Shown piece after piece: positions 12,598 to 20,570 of a stretch of DNA of 29,120 nucleotides. The position numbers and the translations under genes were made by a program. The notes beneath the pieces were generated by a model, which worked only from the letters and a program-made list of their open reading frames with translations, was not told where the DNA came from and searched no databases. The stretch covers positions 1 to 29,120 of the IMG/VR virus record IMGVR_UViG_3300042346_000152; one strand, given 5' to 3'. Numbering within the stretch: position 1 is the first letter of the stretch; each line of letters opens with the position of its first letter. Source of the DNA: a virus.

Positions 12598-13422
12598 ATG
12601 CCATATCCGTTTGTTGATGCACCTTACGGGGCAAAACCCGTAAATCTGTTGGGTGGTCAGGTGTTCTCGGGTTCTACCCGTGAGTACCCGATTGCCTACA
12701 ACTACGGCACGAACATTTTTACGGGTGACGCCGTTACTTTGTCTGCCGGTTTTCTGGTGATCGCAACGGCTCCTATCAACACTACCAACACTACTGTTGG
12801 TGTGTTCGTGGGCTGTTCGTTCACTGATCCTGTGACCAAGCAAAAGCGGTTCTCGCAGTTCTATCCTGCGAACACGCTGGCTGGTGACATCCGCGCAGTG
12901 GTGGTTGATGACCCCGATACGGTTTTCCGTCTGGGTGTTGTGACTGCCGCTGGTGTTCAAACTATCGGTTCCATGTCTCAGTTGGCGGTTGGCGTGAACG
13001 CTGCCGGTTCCACGACCACTGGCTCGGTTGCTACTGGCAACAGTTCTCAGGGCGTAGTGGGCACCACGGCAACGGTTGCTAACGCAGGCTGGCGTATTCT
13101 GAGCCTTGTGCCGGAATCGCAAGTCAGCTCACCGGCAACGTATGTGTCCGGTACTGGCACGACCACGCTGACCGTTTCTGGTCTGACGGTTGGTCAAGTT
13201 CTTCCCATCGGAACGGATGTGTACCAGTTGGTCGCGGCCACTGGTCAGTTGCAGTTTACGGGCTCGTCCCTGACCGCTGCGTCAACCGTAACGACGACGG
13301 GCAACACGGCCTTGACGGTGACTGCTTCGACGGTGACGGTTACTGGCGCGTTGGTGTTGGTTCAAAGCCAAGAAGTTTTGGCTAAGATCAACTTCAATGT
13401 CCATCGCTACAACATCGCTTAA
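12598..13422 (+). CDS. Capsid-associated structural protein, possible decoration protein (274 aa)
   Basis: It precedes the major capsid gene by ten bases, each with its own strong SD (AAGGAGG and AAGGAG). The N-terminal half looks conserved for this place (PYGAKPVNLLGGQVFSGSTR, GVFVGCSFTDPVTKQKRFSQ, DDPDTVFRLGVV). The middle and C-terminal half is a Thr/Val/Ser-rich beta region (TTTLTVSGLTVGQVLPIGTD) like an inserted immunoglobulin-like or beta-sandwich domain, before a last conserved strand. It could decorate or cement the capsid, a usual role of a protein beside the coat gene; this is inferred from position. Confidence 0.7.
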   Translation: MPYPFVDAPYGAKPVNLLGGQVFSGSTREYPIAYNYGTNIFTGDAVTLSAGFLVIATAPINTTNTTVGVFVGCSFTDPVTKQKRFSQFYPANTLAGDIRAVVVDDPDTVFRLGVVTAAGVQTIGSMSQLAVGVNAAGSTTTGSVATGNSSQGVVGTTATVANAGWRILSLVPESQVSSPATYVSGTGTTTLTVSGLTVGQVLPIGTDVYQLVAATGQLQFTGSSLTAASTVTTTGNTALTVTASTVTVTGALVLVQSQEVLAKINFNVHRYNIA

Positions 13423-13432
13423 GGAGTAAATC

Positions 13433-14344
13433 ATGGCTATTGGACGTGCTCAACTACTCAAAGAACTTCTGCCAGGCTTGAATGCTTTGTTTGGCTTGGA
13501 GTATGCGCGCTACGGCGAACAGCACAAGGAGATCTACGATACGGAGACCTCTGAGCGCTCGTTTGAAGAGGAGACCAAGCTTGCTGGTTTCTCCGCCGCT
13601 CCGGTGAAGAACGAAGGTGCAGCTATTGCGTATGACAATGCGCAAGAAGCCTGGACCGCTCGTTATAACCACGAGACCATTGCGCTGGGTTTCTCTATCA
13701 CCGAAGAGGCGATGGAAGACAACCTGTACGACAGCCTGTCTCAGCGGTATACCAAGGCCCTCGCCCGGGCTATGGCGTACACCAAGCAGATCAAGGCGGC
13801 GGCAGTCCTGAACAACGGCTTCTCTTCGCTTGCTCTGTATGGCGACGGTCAGCCTCTGTTCTCGACGCAACACCCGCTGGTGTCTGGCGGCTTCAACTCT
13901 AACCGGCCCGCTACGGCGGCAGACCTGAACGAAACGTCCCTCGAAGCGGCTGTGATCCAGATCGCTCAGTGGGTCGACGAACGGGGCCTGCTGGTCGCCG
14001 CAAAGCCGCGCAAGTTGATCGTTCCCCAAAACCTCAGCTTCGTTGCAACCCGCCTGCTTGGCACCCAACTCCGAGTAGGAACCACCGACAATGACATCAA
14101 CGCCATTGTTAACAACGGCTCCATCCCGGAAGGCTATACCATCAATAACTTCCTGACCGATCCGAACGCCTGGTTCATCAAGACCGACGTTCCCAACGGC
14201 TTGAAGCACTTTGTCCGTATGCCGCTTGCCACTAGCATGGACGCTGACTTTGATACCGGTAACAACAGGTACAAGGCGCGTGAGAGGTATTCTTTCGGGT
14301 GTTCTGATCCTTTGGGAATGTTCGGCTCCCCCGGAAGCTCCTAA
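13433..14344 (+). CDS. Major capsid protein (303 aa, HK97-fold, Mu gpT-like)
   Basis: The protein forms the icosahedral shell. Recognisable parts are an N-terminal arm (MAIGRAQLLKELLPGLNALF), a segment with FEEETKLAGFSAAPVKNEG and ALGFSITEEAMEDNLYDSL (spine and long helix), GDGQPLFSTQHPL, an A-domain with AAVIQIAQWVDERGLLVAAK and PRKLIVPQNL, and a C-terminal strand YKARERYSFGCSDP. The 'PLFST.HPL' and 'ITEEAMEDNLYD' signatures match the coat proteins grouped with the Mu head subunit gpT, from memory. The normal size, the scaffold upstream and the strong terminator downstream agree. Confidence 0.9.
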   Translation: MAIGRAQLLKELLPGLNALFGLEYARYGEQHKEIYDTETSERSFEEETKLAGFSAAPVKNEGAAIAYDNAQEAWTARYNHETIALGFSITEEAMEDNLYDSLSQRYTKALARAMAYTKQIKAAAVLNNGFSSLALYGDGQPLFSTQHPLVSGGFNSNRPATAADLNETSLEAAVIQIAQWVDERGLLVAAKPRKLIVPQNLSFVATRLLGTQLRVGTTDNDINAIVNNGSIPEGYTINNFLTDPNAWFIKTDVPNGLKHFVRMPLATSMDADFDTGNNRYKARERYSFGCSDPLGMFGSPGSS

Positions 14345-14379
14345 AAAGTACTTGTAAATCAAGCACTTACGTTTGATTG

Positions 14380-14402
14380 AGGCTCCTTCGGGGGCCTTTT
14401 TA
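14380..14402 (+). terminator. Rho-independent terminator after the capsid gene
   Basis: AGGCTCC-TTCG-GGGGCCT forms a 7-bp stem (one G-T pair) closed by a UUCG tetraloop and followed by five U. It lies 35 bases after the coat stop. Confidence 0.9.
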
Positions 14403-14410
14403 TTTGCCTG

Positions 14411-14440
14411 TTGACACACGTCGTGTGAATGGCGTATTAT
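14411..14440 (+). promoter_or_regulatory. Strong sigma70 promoter with palindromic operator
   Basis: Consensus TTGACA (14411-14416) and TATTAT (14435-14440) are 18 bases apart, 31 bases before the GIY-YIG start. A perfect palindrome CACACG-T-CGTGTG (14415-14427) overlaps the -35 and the spacer. Being just past a terminator, it would start a new transcript for the endonuclease and perhaps the genes behind it. Confidence 0.75.
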
Positions 14441-14471
14441 TACGGCTCCTATGTTGTGTAACGGAGATCCC

Positions 14472-15308
14472 ATGAAAGAGCCAGTCATCTACAAGATCCG
14501 CAATGTCGTAAACGGCAAGTTTTACGTCGGAAGCACCACTGACACACGCGAACGGTTTCGCACACACCGCTCTCGTTTGCGCAAGGGCGTGCATCACTGT
14601 CGCCACCTCCAGGCCTCTTGGAACAAGTATGGAGAGGACTGTTTTAAGTTTGAAGTTCAAGAAGTGGTTGAGAATGCAACCAAACTTTGGGAGGCTGAGG
14701 CACGTTGGTTGGCTGAGCACTACGGTAAAGCTTATTGCTATAACGCTGGCAGTTCACCAGACGCGCCTATGCGAGGACGTTTTGGTGCAAGCAACCCAAA
14801 GTACAAAGTTCCAATAGCTGAAGAACAAAAAGCCGCAATCTCCGCCACGCTCAAAGCGTTTTACGCTGAAGACCCCAATAACCACCCCCGTGTAGGCAAG
14901 CAGCACACAGAAGAAACCAAAGCAAAAATTAGTGCCAAGGTCAATCAAGCCATAGCCGAAGGTCGAGGCGGTGCTTTCATACCGTCAGAGGAGACGCGGC
15001 AGAAAATGTCGGAAGCACTGAAAGGCAACCAGAACGCTCTTGGCTACAAGCGCACTGATGCCGAGCGTGAGGCTATTCGCCAGCGCACATTAGGCAACCA
15101 AAACTTCCTTGGCAAGAAACACACCGAAGAGTCCAAGCAGAAGATGCGAAAGAGCGTGGTAGAGCGGACATCGGGTCAAGTGTTTGACAGCTTGACTGCT
15201 GTGCTTGCGCACTATCAGATGACCATGCCTACCCTGCGGCGGGCGCTTGTTGCGGGCAAGCCTATTACCAAGGGCAAGTTTGCTGGTTTGGTGTTTGTTT
15301 ACGCTTGA
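14472..15308 (+). CDS. GIY-YIG homing endonuclease with NUMOD3 repeats (278 aa)
   Basis: The N-terminal nuclease domain reads VIYKIRNVVNGKFYVGST (the GIY and YIG strands), with the conserved Arg nearby (ERFRTHRSRLRKG) and Glu later (LWEAEARWLAEHY). The C-terminal part carries NUMOD3-type DNA-binding units with the 'H.EE.K.K' pattern (HTEETKAKISAKV, SEETRQKMSEALKGNQN, HTEESKQKMRKSV) and a final HTH-like segment. ATG 14472 has CGGAG six bases upstream; the earlier ATG at 14451 has none. It sits between a coat terminator and the next structural gene. It probably moves by cutting related phages that lack it. Confidence 0.93.
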   Translation: MKEPVIYKIRNVVNGKFYVGSTTDTRERFRTHRSRLRKGVHHCRHLQASWNKYGEDCFKFEVQEVVENATKLWEAEARWLAEHYGKAYCYNAGSSPDAPMRGRFGASNPKYKVPIAEEQKAAISATLKAFYAEDPNNHPRVGKQHTEETKAKISAKVNQAIAEGRGGAFIPSEETRQKMSEALKGNQNALGYKRTDAEREAIRQRTLGNQNFLGKKHTEESKQKMRKSVVERTSGQVFDSLTAVLAHYQMTMPTLRRALVAGKPITKGKFAGLVFVYA

Positions 15309-15333
15309 CTCCCCCATTCCCCTGTGCTACCCT
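15305..15333 (+). promoter_or_regulatory. Possible promoter for the next structural block
   Basis: TTGACT (15305-15310) and TACCCT (15328-15333) are 17 bases apart, with TG two bases further upstream of the -10. The -10 is poor, so this is tentative. It would serve the gene at 15420 behind the endonuclease. Confidence 0.35.
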
Positions 15334-15356
15334 CATGTAAACCGAGATTCACAACA

Positions 15357-15400
15357 ACCCGCCGACTGGCTCGGCAGACTTCTCCTCAGAGACGGCGGGT
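15357..15400 (+). promoter_or_regulatory. Leader hairpin with an alternative pairing
   Basis: ACCCGCCG (15357-15364) can pair with CGGCGGGT (15393-15400). Alternatively GCCGA (15361-15365) can pair with TCGGC (15371-15375); the two structures exclude each other. The region ends about 20 bases before the start at 15420, with the SD GAGG between. Confidence 0.45.
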
Positions 15401-15419
15401 GCAGATTTGAGGAAACATC

Positions 15420-15899
15420 ATGGGTTGGTCTACTATGTCTGGTCCGGTTCGTGTAGGCACGAACCGCTACCCTCCGGGGCGTAACACGGGCTTGGTGACT
15501 CTGGCTCAGTCGTATGACTCGGGCAATGTGTCTGCCGCTATTGGTAACGTGGATGTGTCGGCGCTCATCATCCCTGCGGGCTCGCAGATCTATGACATCG
15601 TGGTGGATCAGATTGTTATCCCCACCGCTACGTCTACGTTCACGATTTCTGTGGGCACCACTTCTGGTGGTTCGGAGTTGATGGCGGGTGTGGCAACGAC
15701 TGCTGGCGGGCGTTTCCGTGGTACGGCTACTGCTGCTACACAGTTGGCATGGCAGACTTCCACCGCGGCAGATACGACAATCTTTATTCGCAATGCCATT
15801 GGCACGTTGGCTACCACGCAAGGCCGGTTCATTGTGACGGTTGTGTACGTCCAGCGCGATCCTAGCGGTGCTCAGAACCCGACCACGTTCCAGAACTGA
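15420..15899 (+). CDS. Beta-rich phage structural protein (159 aa)
   Basis: The start is ATG 15420, with GAGGA about seven bases upstream; ATG 15435 is possible. The protein is rich in Thr, Ser, Val and Gly, with no charge clusters: NRYPPGRNTGLVTLAQSYD, IIPAGSQIYDIVVDQIVIP, FRGTATAATQLAWQTS, RFIVTVVYVQRDPSG. This looks like an all-beta head or tail surface protein. It lies between the endonuclease and a strong terminator, inside the structural block. No family is named. Confidence 0.72.
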   Translation: MGWSTMSGPVRVGTNRYPPGRNTGLVTLAQSYDSGNVSAAIGNVDVSALIIPAGSQIYDIVVDQIVIPTATSTFTISVGTTSGGSELMAGVATTAGGRFRGTATAATQLAWQTSTAADTTIFIRNAIGTLATTQGRFIVTVVYVQRDPSGAQNPTTFQN

Positions 15900-15903
15900 T
15901 GAC

Positions 15904-15923
15904 GGGGGCTTCGGCCCCTTTTT
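15904..15923 (+). terminator. Rho-independent terminator
   Basis: A GGGGC-TTCG-GCCCC stem with a UUCG tetraloop and five U follows directly after the stop at 15899. It has the same design as the terminator after the capsid gene. Confidence 0.9.
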
Positions 15924-15940
15924 CTAAATAGGAAAAAAGT

Positions 15941-18475
15941 ATGAGCGGGTTTGCACCGTTATATGACAGCGCAACAGGGCGATCTTCTGCTTGGAAGGCT
16001 ACGGATGACGCTGCGCATGTAGTGTCTACGGGCACCCAGAACATCACCACCAAGTTCCGCGACGCATTCGAGACCTACGACCCCGTCAATGGCGGCAAGT
16101 GGATTGAATCCCTCGGCACGGGTGACTTGGTGTACGTGGACGGCAACGCCGCCGCCGCCAGCTATCTTGTGGTCAGCAAAAACCCCCTAGTTGCTGGCAC
16201 CGAGACGGCAATTGAGTCGATCCTTAAACTCAGTATGCCCATCGAACTGGGCTTCGGCGGGCATATGAGCCAGCGCACGCTGAGCCAGGCGTTCGCGGTC
16301 GAGATCGTGGACACTGGCACACCGTTGGAAGACGTGCCGGAGTTGGCTATCACGGCGATCCAGCAGGCCACAACCACGCTAACGGTCACTACCGAGCTGC
16401 CGCACAACCTGTCGGTGGGCAAGAGCATCGGCATTCGAGGCGTGCTGGACAGCCGGGTGAGCTACCCGTCCTTGGTTGTGGCGTCTGTGCCCGCGCCGAA
16501 CCAGTTTACCGTGACCGCAGGCCCTGGCGGCACGATTGCGTCCCTGACGGCATATACCGCTTCGGTTCTCGCGTCCACGACCGCCGCGCTGCCTGCCAAC
16601 GTTTACGCAAACGGCACGGCAGGTGTTGGGGCCACGCTCACAGCCTCAGCCAACGGGGCATTCCCGGCGCAAGACGGCGTGACCATCCCGCTGAACGGGC
16701 GTCTGCTGGTGCGCAACGAGGCGACGGGCGCCAACAACGGCGTTTATGTCCTGACGCAGGTGGGCTCTGCGGGCACTCCCTGGATTCTGACCCGAGCCAC
16801 CGACTACGACACGGCGGCTGAGTTGACGGTGGTAGCCGGCGCGCTGTTCGCGGTGTCGGTGTTCGTGGAGGGCGGCGCAACTAACTCTCAAAAGACGTTC
16901 TACTTGTCCGCCACCGTCACAACGGTGGGTACAACGGATGTGACCTGGGTGGACTCTGGCAGAGTTGGCCCGCTAGGTTTCGTGTTTTTCCGTGAGCGCC
17001 TGGGTCGGGCCAACAACGGCGCCTCAATAATCTTTGAAAACTCGACGGTCACCAACGCTTCGCTCTACATCCGCTCGGAGTCTGGTGACGCGCTGCCCAG
17101 CGGCACCGTTGGGGGCAACCACTCAGTCACCATTGGAACGACGGCTTCCATCCAGATTGCGGGTGCGCAGCCCTACACCTTCTCGTTTTCACCGACCAAC
17201 GAGTTTCGGATGGTCGTTCAGGCCGACCGCACGCAGTGGTCGGACGGTACGGTTGACTCGGCCACGACGGCCTCAAACAACCGACTGATGAGGTCTCAGG
17301 TTTGCCCCGACCCGAACGAGACCTACAAGCTGCGCATCCGCGCCACCAACAACAAGTCGATGCCGACCCCACTCGCGCAGATTGTAAGCGCGGTCAAGAG
17401 TGGCTCCACCACGGCAACGATCAACACGGACAGGCCGCACGGCTTGTTCACAGGCGATATCGTTCAAGTCTTTGGCATCCAAGCGCAGGGTGCAACCGAG
17501 TTCCCCAACTTGGTAACCCCCGGCCCGGTACTTTCCACCCCCAGCGCCACGCAGTTCACCGTCGCCATCGGCACGGCAGGCACGATCACCAGCTACGGTG
17601 GCGTCGTTGTGCGAGTGAACGGCGGCATCGGGTTTGGCGGGCTTGGTGGGCCCAACCTCGCGCTGGCTTCGGCCGCGCTGACCACACTTGTGGACGGCAC
17701 GCGCCAACTCACGGTGGTGGCCTCCGCCACCTGGGTCGGCGCGGCGGTGATCGGTGATCTGGTGGAGCTGATAGGCGTGCGGGACAACGCCACGGGGGCC
17801 ACGCTAAACGTGGACGGCCCGTGGAAGGTCGCCAACATCGCCACAACCACGCTGACGCTGGTGCTGCCGTATAGCGGTCAACGCACGCTGCCTGCGGACT
17901 TTGGGACCATCGCAGCACCTACCAACTGCGGCGGCGCGGCAATGCGGCGCACCGACCTGCGACTGTCGTTCATCCGAATTTTTGACTTTGCACGAGAGCG
18001 CGTGGAACTGCTGGCGCGTCCTTCCGGCGACGTTTCGGCCGCCGCGCCGGTTACAGTCCAAAACTCGCCCTCGGTCACCGTGAGCAGCGGCTCGGACCTG
18101 ATCGGTAATGTTGGCGTCCAGTACCGCACGTCGGCCGCCGGCCTTGCGACGACTGCAACGCACTTTGTCGCAGCCGGCTCGACCAACGCAACGCTGGTCA
18201 AGAACGCTGCGGGCAAGGTCTTTGGGTGGTTCTTCGCAAACACCACGGCAACGTGGCGCTACGTCAAACTGCACAATCAGACCACTACCCCGACAGCAGG
18301 CTCTGGTGTCGTTCGTACCATCGGTGTCCCGCCAAACGGCGTTGCGTCATTCTTCTCCGAAGGCGGCATCACTTTTACCACGGGTATCGGCCTGACGATG
18401 GTTACGGGCGCTGCTGACGCGGACGCCACGGCAGTCACTGCCAACGACCTCGTGGGTGAATTGTTCTACGCGTAA
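15941..18475 (+). CDS. Large modular beta-rich virion protein (844 aa)
   Basis: The N-terminal 120 residues are unique (MSGFAPLYDSATGRSSAWKA). About residues 145-200 and 475-545 are two copies of a module with PHNLSVGKSIGIRGV / PHGLFTGDIVQVFGI, ending FTVTAG / FTVAIG; a third, weaker copy follows near 590. About residues 205-335 match a domain common in phage tail proteins, with NGRLLVRNEATGANNGVYVL and ILTRATDYDTAAEL. The C-terminal part ends in a separate beta domain (GVVRTIGVPPNGVASFFSEG). It is GC-richer than its neighbours. Likely a tail or surface protein; a capsid fibre is possible. Confidence 0.7.
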   Translation: MSGFAPLYDSATGRSSAWKATDDAAHVVSTGTQNITTKFRDAFETYDPVNGGKWIESLGTGDLVYVDGNAAAASYLVVSKNPLVAGTETAIESILKLSMPIELGFGGHMSQRTLSQAFAVEIVDTGTPLEDVPELAITAIQQATTTLTVTTELPHNLSVGKSIGIRGVLDSRVSYPSLVVASVPAPNQFTVTAGPGGTIASLTAYTASVLASTTAALPANVYANGTAGVGATLTASANGAFPAQDGVTIPLNGRLLVRNEATGANNGVYVLTQVGSAGTPWILTRATDYDTAAELTVVAGALFAVSVFVEGGATNSQKTFYLSATVTTVGTTDVTWVDSGRVGPLGFVFFRERLGRANNGASIIFENSTVTNASLYIRSESGDALPSGTVGGNHSVTIGTTASIQIAGAQPYTFSFSPTNEFRMVVQADRTQWSDGTVDSATTASNNRLMRSQVCPDPNETYKLRIRATNNKSMPTPLAQIVSAVKSGSTTATINTDRPHGLFTGDIVQVFGIQAQGATEFPNLVTPGPVLSTPSATQFTVAIGTAGTITSYGGVVVRVNGGIGFGGLGGPNLALASAALTTLVDGTRQLTVVASATWVGAAVIGDLVELIGVRDNATGATLNVDGPWKVANIATTTLTLVLPYSGQRTLPADFGTIAAPTNCGGAAMRRTDLRLSFIRIFDFARERVELLARPSGDVSAAAPVTVQNSPSVTVSSGSDLIGNVGVQYRTSAAGLATTATHFVAAGSTNATLVKNAAGKVFGWFFANTTATWRYVKLHNQTTTPTAGSGVVRTIGVPPNGVASFFSEGGITFTTGIGLTMVTGAADADATAVTANDLVGELFYA

Positions 18476-18485
18476 AGGAAATATC

Positions 18486-18650
18486 ATGAGCATTCAAGAA
18501 CTTATCACGCTGCTGCAAAACAGGCTGACGTTCAACTCCATCCAGCGTGCCGCAGCTTTGTCGCGTGGCGATGCTGCGATGGTGGAAAACCTTGACAAAG
18601 ACACCACCAATACGCAAGCAACTCTCGACCAACTGCTGACGCTGGTGTGA
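18486..18650 (+). CDS. Small helical phage protein, unknown function (54 aa)
   Basis: ATG 18486 is preceded by AAAGGAAA at good distance, ten bases after the large structural gene. The product is one or two helices: MSIQELITLLQNRLTFNSIQ and AAMVENLDKDTTNTQATLDQ. This size and pattern occurs after fibre-like genes in other phages, from memory. Unknown role. Confidence 0.65.
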   Translation: MSIQELITLLQNRLTFNSIQRAAALSRGDAAMVENLDKDTTNTQATLDQLLTLV

Positions 18651-18651
18651 C

Positions 18652-18903
18652 ATGCCCAAGTCTCCCGCTTGGACCCGGAAAGAGGGTCAAAGTAAGACGG
18701 GCGGATTGAACGCCAAAGGGCGTGCTTCGGCCAAAGCACAGGGCATGAACCTGAAGCCTCCTGCTCCGCATCCAAAAACGGAGAAGGACGCCAAGCGGCG
18801 CAAGTCATTTTGCGCTCGCATGGGCGGTATGCCTGGGCCGATGAAGGATGACAAGGGTAGGCCAACTCGTAAAGCGCTATCATTGAAAGCGTGGAACTGC
18901 TAA
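18652..18903 (+). CDS. DUF6321-like small basic phage protein (83 aa)
   Basis: The start follows the upstream stop by one base. The product reads WTRKEGQSKTGGLNAKGRAS, PPAPHPKTEKDAKRRKSFCA and RMGGMPGPMKDDKGRPTRKA, ending SLKAWNC. This string of motifs is typical of a small Lys/Arg-rich protein of cyanophages and other aquatic phages, catalogued to my memory as DUF6321. No activity is known to me. It might bind DNA or be a head protein, given its charge. Confidence 0.7.
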   Translation: MPKSPAWTRKEGQSKTGGLNAKGRASAKAQGMNLKPPAPHPKTEKDAKRRKSFCARMGGMPGPMKDDKGRPTRKALSLKAWNC

Positions 18904-18917
18904 AGAAAGGATGATGT

Positions 18918-19037
18918 ATGTTTCAAGGTTTTAAACTGTGGCTGGCTAAATTGTTTCGATCTGCCGCTAACAAACTTGATCCATTGCCGAAGATGGTTCG
19001 CCCGATGTCTCGCGGCGGCAAAGGCGAAGAGCAGTGA
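18918..19037 (+). CDS. Very small phage peptide (39 aa)
   Basis: ATG 18918, preceded by AAAGG, runs to TGA 19035-19037, which overlaps the GTG start of the next gene (GTGA). The peptide is amphipathic at first (MFQGFKLWLAKLFRSAANK) and basic later (PRPMSRGGKGEEQ type end). It has the RGG/GGK flavour of the small proteins around it. Unknown function; real because of the coupling. Confidence 0.55.
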   Translation: MFQGFKLWLAKLFRSAANKLDPLPKMVRPMSRGGKGEEQ

Positions 19038-19468
19038 AGTTCAACAAAATTGTTGGTATAACTTTAGTTGTACTGCTACTAACGGCAGCAGTTCACTACA
19101 TGCCAACAATTTTGTCGCAACAGTACACAGAACCTGTGCGTATTGAAAGAGCACTGTTCTATGTAATGCAAGGTGTCAAAGGACTTGTTTTGTATGGAGT
19201 GATCTTGTGGTTGCTTCCAAAGAACAAGTTCATGGTTCCAGTGTGGTTCGCGGTGGCGTGGGCCATGTATGAAGATGCGCTAGTTGTTGGATGCAGGTTA
19301 GCCATAGGAATTGAAAATCCGGTGTCAAAAACCGCAAACCCGTGGGAAGGCATCTGTGAGCAAACAGGCATGGCTAACTACTGGCTTGTGATACCGCCAA
19401 TTTTGGTTGCTTCAACATTGGCTTGCCTTCTTCATGTGAAAGATGAACATGGAAAAACTCTGCGATAA
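19034..19468 (+). CDS. Four-span membrane protein, holin candidate (144 aa)
   Basis: GTG 19034 overlaps the upstream stop. Four hydrophobic segments are visible: about residues 6-28 (VGITLVVLLLTAAV), 45-62 (VKGLVLYGVILWLLP), 66-86 (MVPVWFAVAWAMYEDALVV) and 115-134 (YWLVIPPILVASTLACLL). The end is basic. It overlaps a second membrane protein. The lysis enzymes at 25975 have no holin beside them, so one of these two could supply that function; this is a guess from topology. It could instead be an unrelated inner membrane protein. Confidence 0.6.
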   Translation: MKFNKIVGITLVVLLLTAAVHYMPTILSQQYTEPVRIERALFYVMQGVKGLVLYGVILWLLPKNKFMVPVWFAVAWAMYEDALVVGCRLAIGIENPVSKTANPWEGICEQTGMANYWLVIPPILVASTLACLLHVKDEHGKTLR

Positions 19469-19826
19469 GACTGTTGAAGTTGAAAAGTTAAAGCAGTCAA
19501 CATACTGGACTCGACTTGTTGTTCGTGTTACAAAATTAACAGCATTGCTGGTTGCTTTGCCTTTAGCGGGAGCGTCTGCAGTGAAAGAAGTAGTTCAATC
19601 AAATTCGCAGTCAGCTATGAATTTTCAACACAAGGCTGATGTTGTTGATGCCACCATGAAAGGGTTACCGCCTGTTGCGGTAAGCGGCGCGGCAGCAGCG
19701 GGGATGCAGATCAATGAAGTCATCATGTGGGCAACGCTTGTCTACTTGATCCTTCAGATTGGGTTTTTGTTGTACAAGTGGATACGTTTGCACAATGAGA
19801 AAAGCAAGACGGAAGACAAAGAGTAA
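19443..19826 (+). CDS. Two-span membrane protein, holin-like (127 aa)
   Basis: Two transmembrane segments are visible (about residues 26-47, VTKLTALLVALPLAGASAV, and 91-112, VIMWATLVYLILQIGFLLY). A polar loop lies between them and a strongly charged C-terminus (NEKSKTEDKE) follows, the layout of class II holins. The gene overlaps its upstream neighbour by 26 bases and the next start by one base. ATG 19449 is an alternative start. No motif proves holin activity, and it is about 7 kb from the endolysin. Confidence 0.6.
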   Translation: MNMEKLCDKTVEVEKLKQSTYWTRLVVRVTKLTALLVALPLAGASAVKEVVQSNSQSAMNFQHKADVVDATMKGLPPVAVSGAAAAGMQINEVIMWATLVYLILQIGFLLYKWIRLHNEKSKTEDKE

Positions 19827-20164
19827 TGCCGGTCAAGTCTGAAGCTCAGCGTAGGCTGATGTACGCGGCGTTGAAAGATCCCAAGGGCGTTGGCATCCCC
19901 CGTAGTGTTGCCGAGAAGTTTGTTGGGCCGAAAGCCCATGCTGAAGGAGGCGATGTGAAAGAGTCCAAGGAAATGATGAAGAAGGAAGTGGCCTTCATGA
20001 AGAAGAAGGGCGCTCCGAAGTCCATGCTCAAGCACGAGATGGCCGAAGCCAAGGGCAAGAAGATGATGGGCGGCGGCATGGCTTATGCCAAGGGCGGCGG
20101 CGTCGAGTCCAAGGGCAAGACCAAGGGCAAGATGGTCAAGATGATGCGCGGGGGCAAGTGCTAA
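19826..20164 (+). CDS. Lys/Gly/Met-rich basic protein with KGG motif (112 aa)
   Basis: The N-terminus (MPVKSEAQRRLMYAALKDPK, then GIPRSVAEKFVG) matches a short protein common in aquatic phages, with 'SEAQRR.M.AAL' and 'P...A.KFV' motifs. It continues as a Lys/Met helix (KEMMKKEVAFMKKKGAPKSM) and ends in a glycine-rich basic tail with AKGGGVESKGKTKGK. It is strongly positive and probably DNA- or RNA-binding, or packed in the head. The KGG tail is shared with neighbouring genes. Confidence 0.72.
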   Translation: MPVKSEAQRRLMYAALKDPKGVGIPRSVAEKFVGPKAHAEGGDVKESKEMMKKEVAFMKKKGAPKSMLKHEMAEAKGKKMMGGGMAYAKGGGVESKGKTKGKMVKMMRGGKC

Positions 20165-20174
20165 GGAGATAAAA

Positions 20175-20570
20175 ATGCCTGCTATTGATCCAAAGTCTTT
20201 GTCTACAAAGTTGCAAAATAGAGCGCCATCAAGAAACTTGACACCACAAGAAATGCAAATGGCTATTGCACAAATGAAGTCTCCATCGGCACCGACGGCA
20301 CCGCGTTCGACGCGCCGCTTTGATAGCGGGCTTAACCCGGATGATTCTCCAATAATGCCTCCGCGTGTTGAAGAAATGCTCCCTGCTAATTTTGTAGAAG
20401 AGGCTCCTCCGCAACTTCCTATGCAGTCAAACAGTGGCATGGTAAACCCGCGCCGTCGCCTGCCAATGACCCCCTACGGTGAGCCGTCTTTTGCAAAAGG
20501 TGGTGTTGTCAAGTCCAAGGGGATTGACGGCTGTGCCCAGCGTGGTAAGACCAAGGGGAAGTACATCTGA
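20175..20570 (+). CDS. Proline-rich phage protein with C-terminal KGG/RGKTKG tail (131 aa)
   Basis: After an AAGGAG SD the product starts MPAIDPKSLSTKLQNRAPSR. It has a helix (LTPQEMQMAIAQMKSP), a long disordered Pro/Ser/Arg-rich middle, and ends in FAKGGVVKSKGIDGCAQRGK followed by TKGKYI. The ending recurs in small proteins of uncultured aquatic phages, from memory. No enzymatic domain. The stop overlaps the next start by one base. Confidence 0.68.
   Translation: MPAIDPKSLSTKLQNRAPSRNLTPQEMQMAIAQMKSPSAPTAPRSTRRFDSGLNPDDSPIMPPRVEEMLPANFVEEAPPQLPMQSNSGMVNPRRRLPMTPYGEPSFAKGGVVKSKGIDGCAQRGKTKGKYI

Noticed and set aside
13454-14488. 344-codon minus-strand frame opposite the capsid gene
   Set aside because: Antisense to a confident capsid gene, crosses its terminator, no SD.
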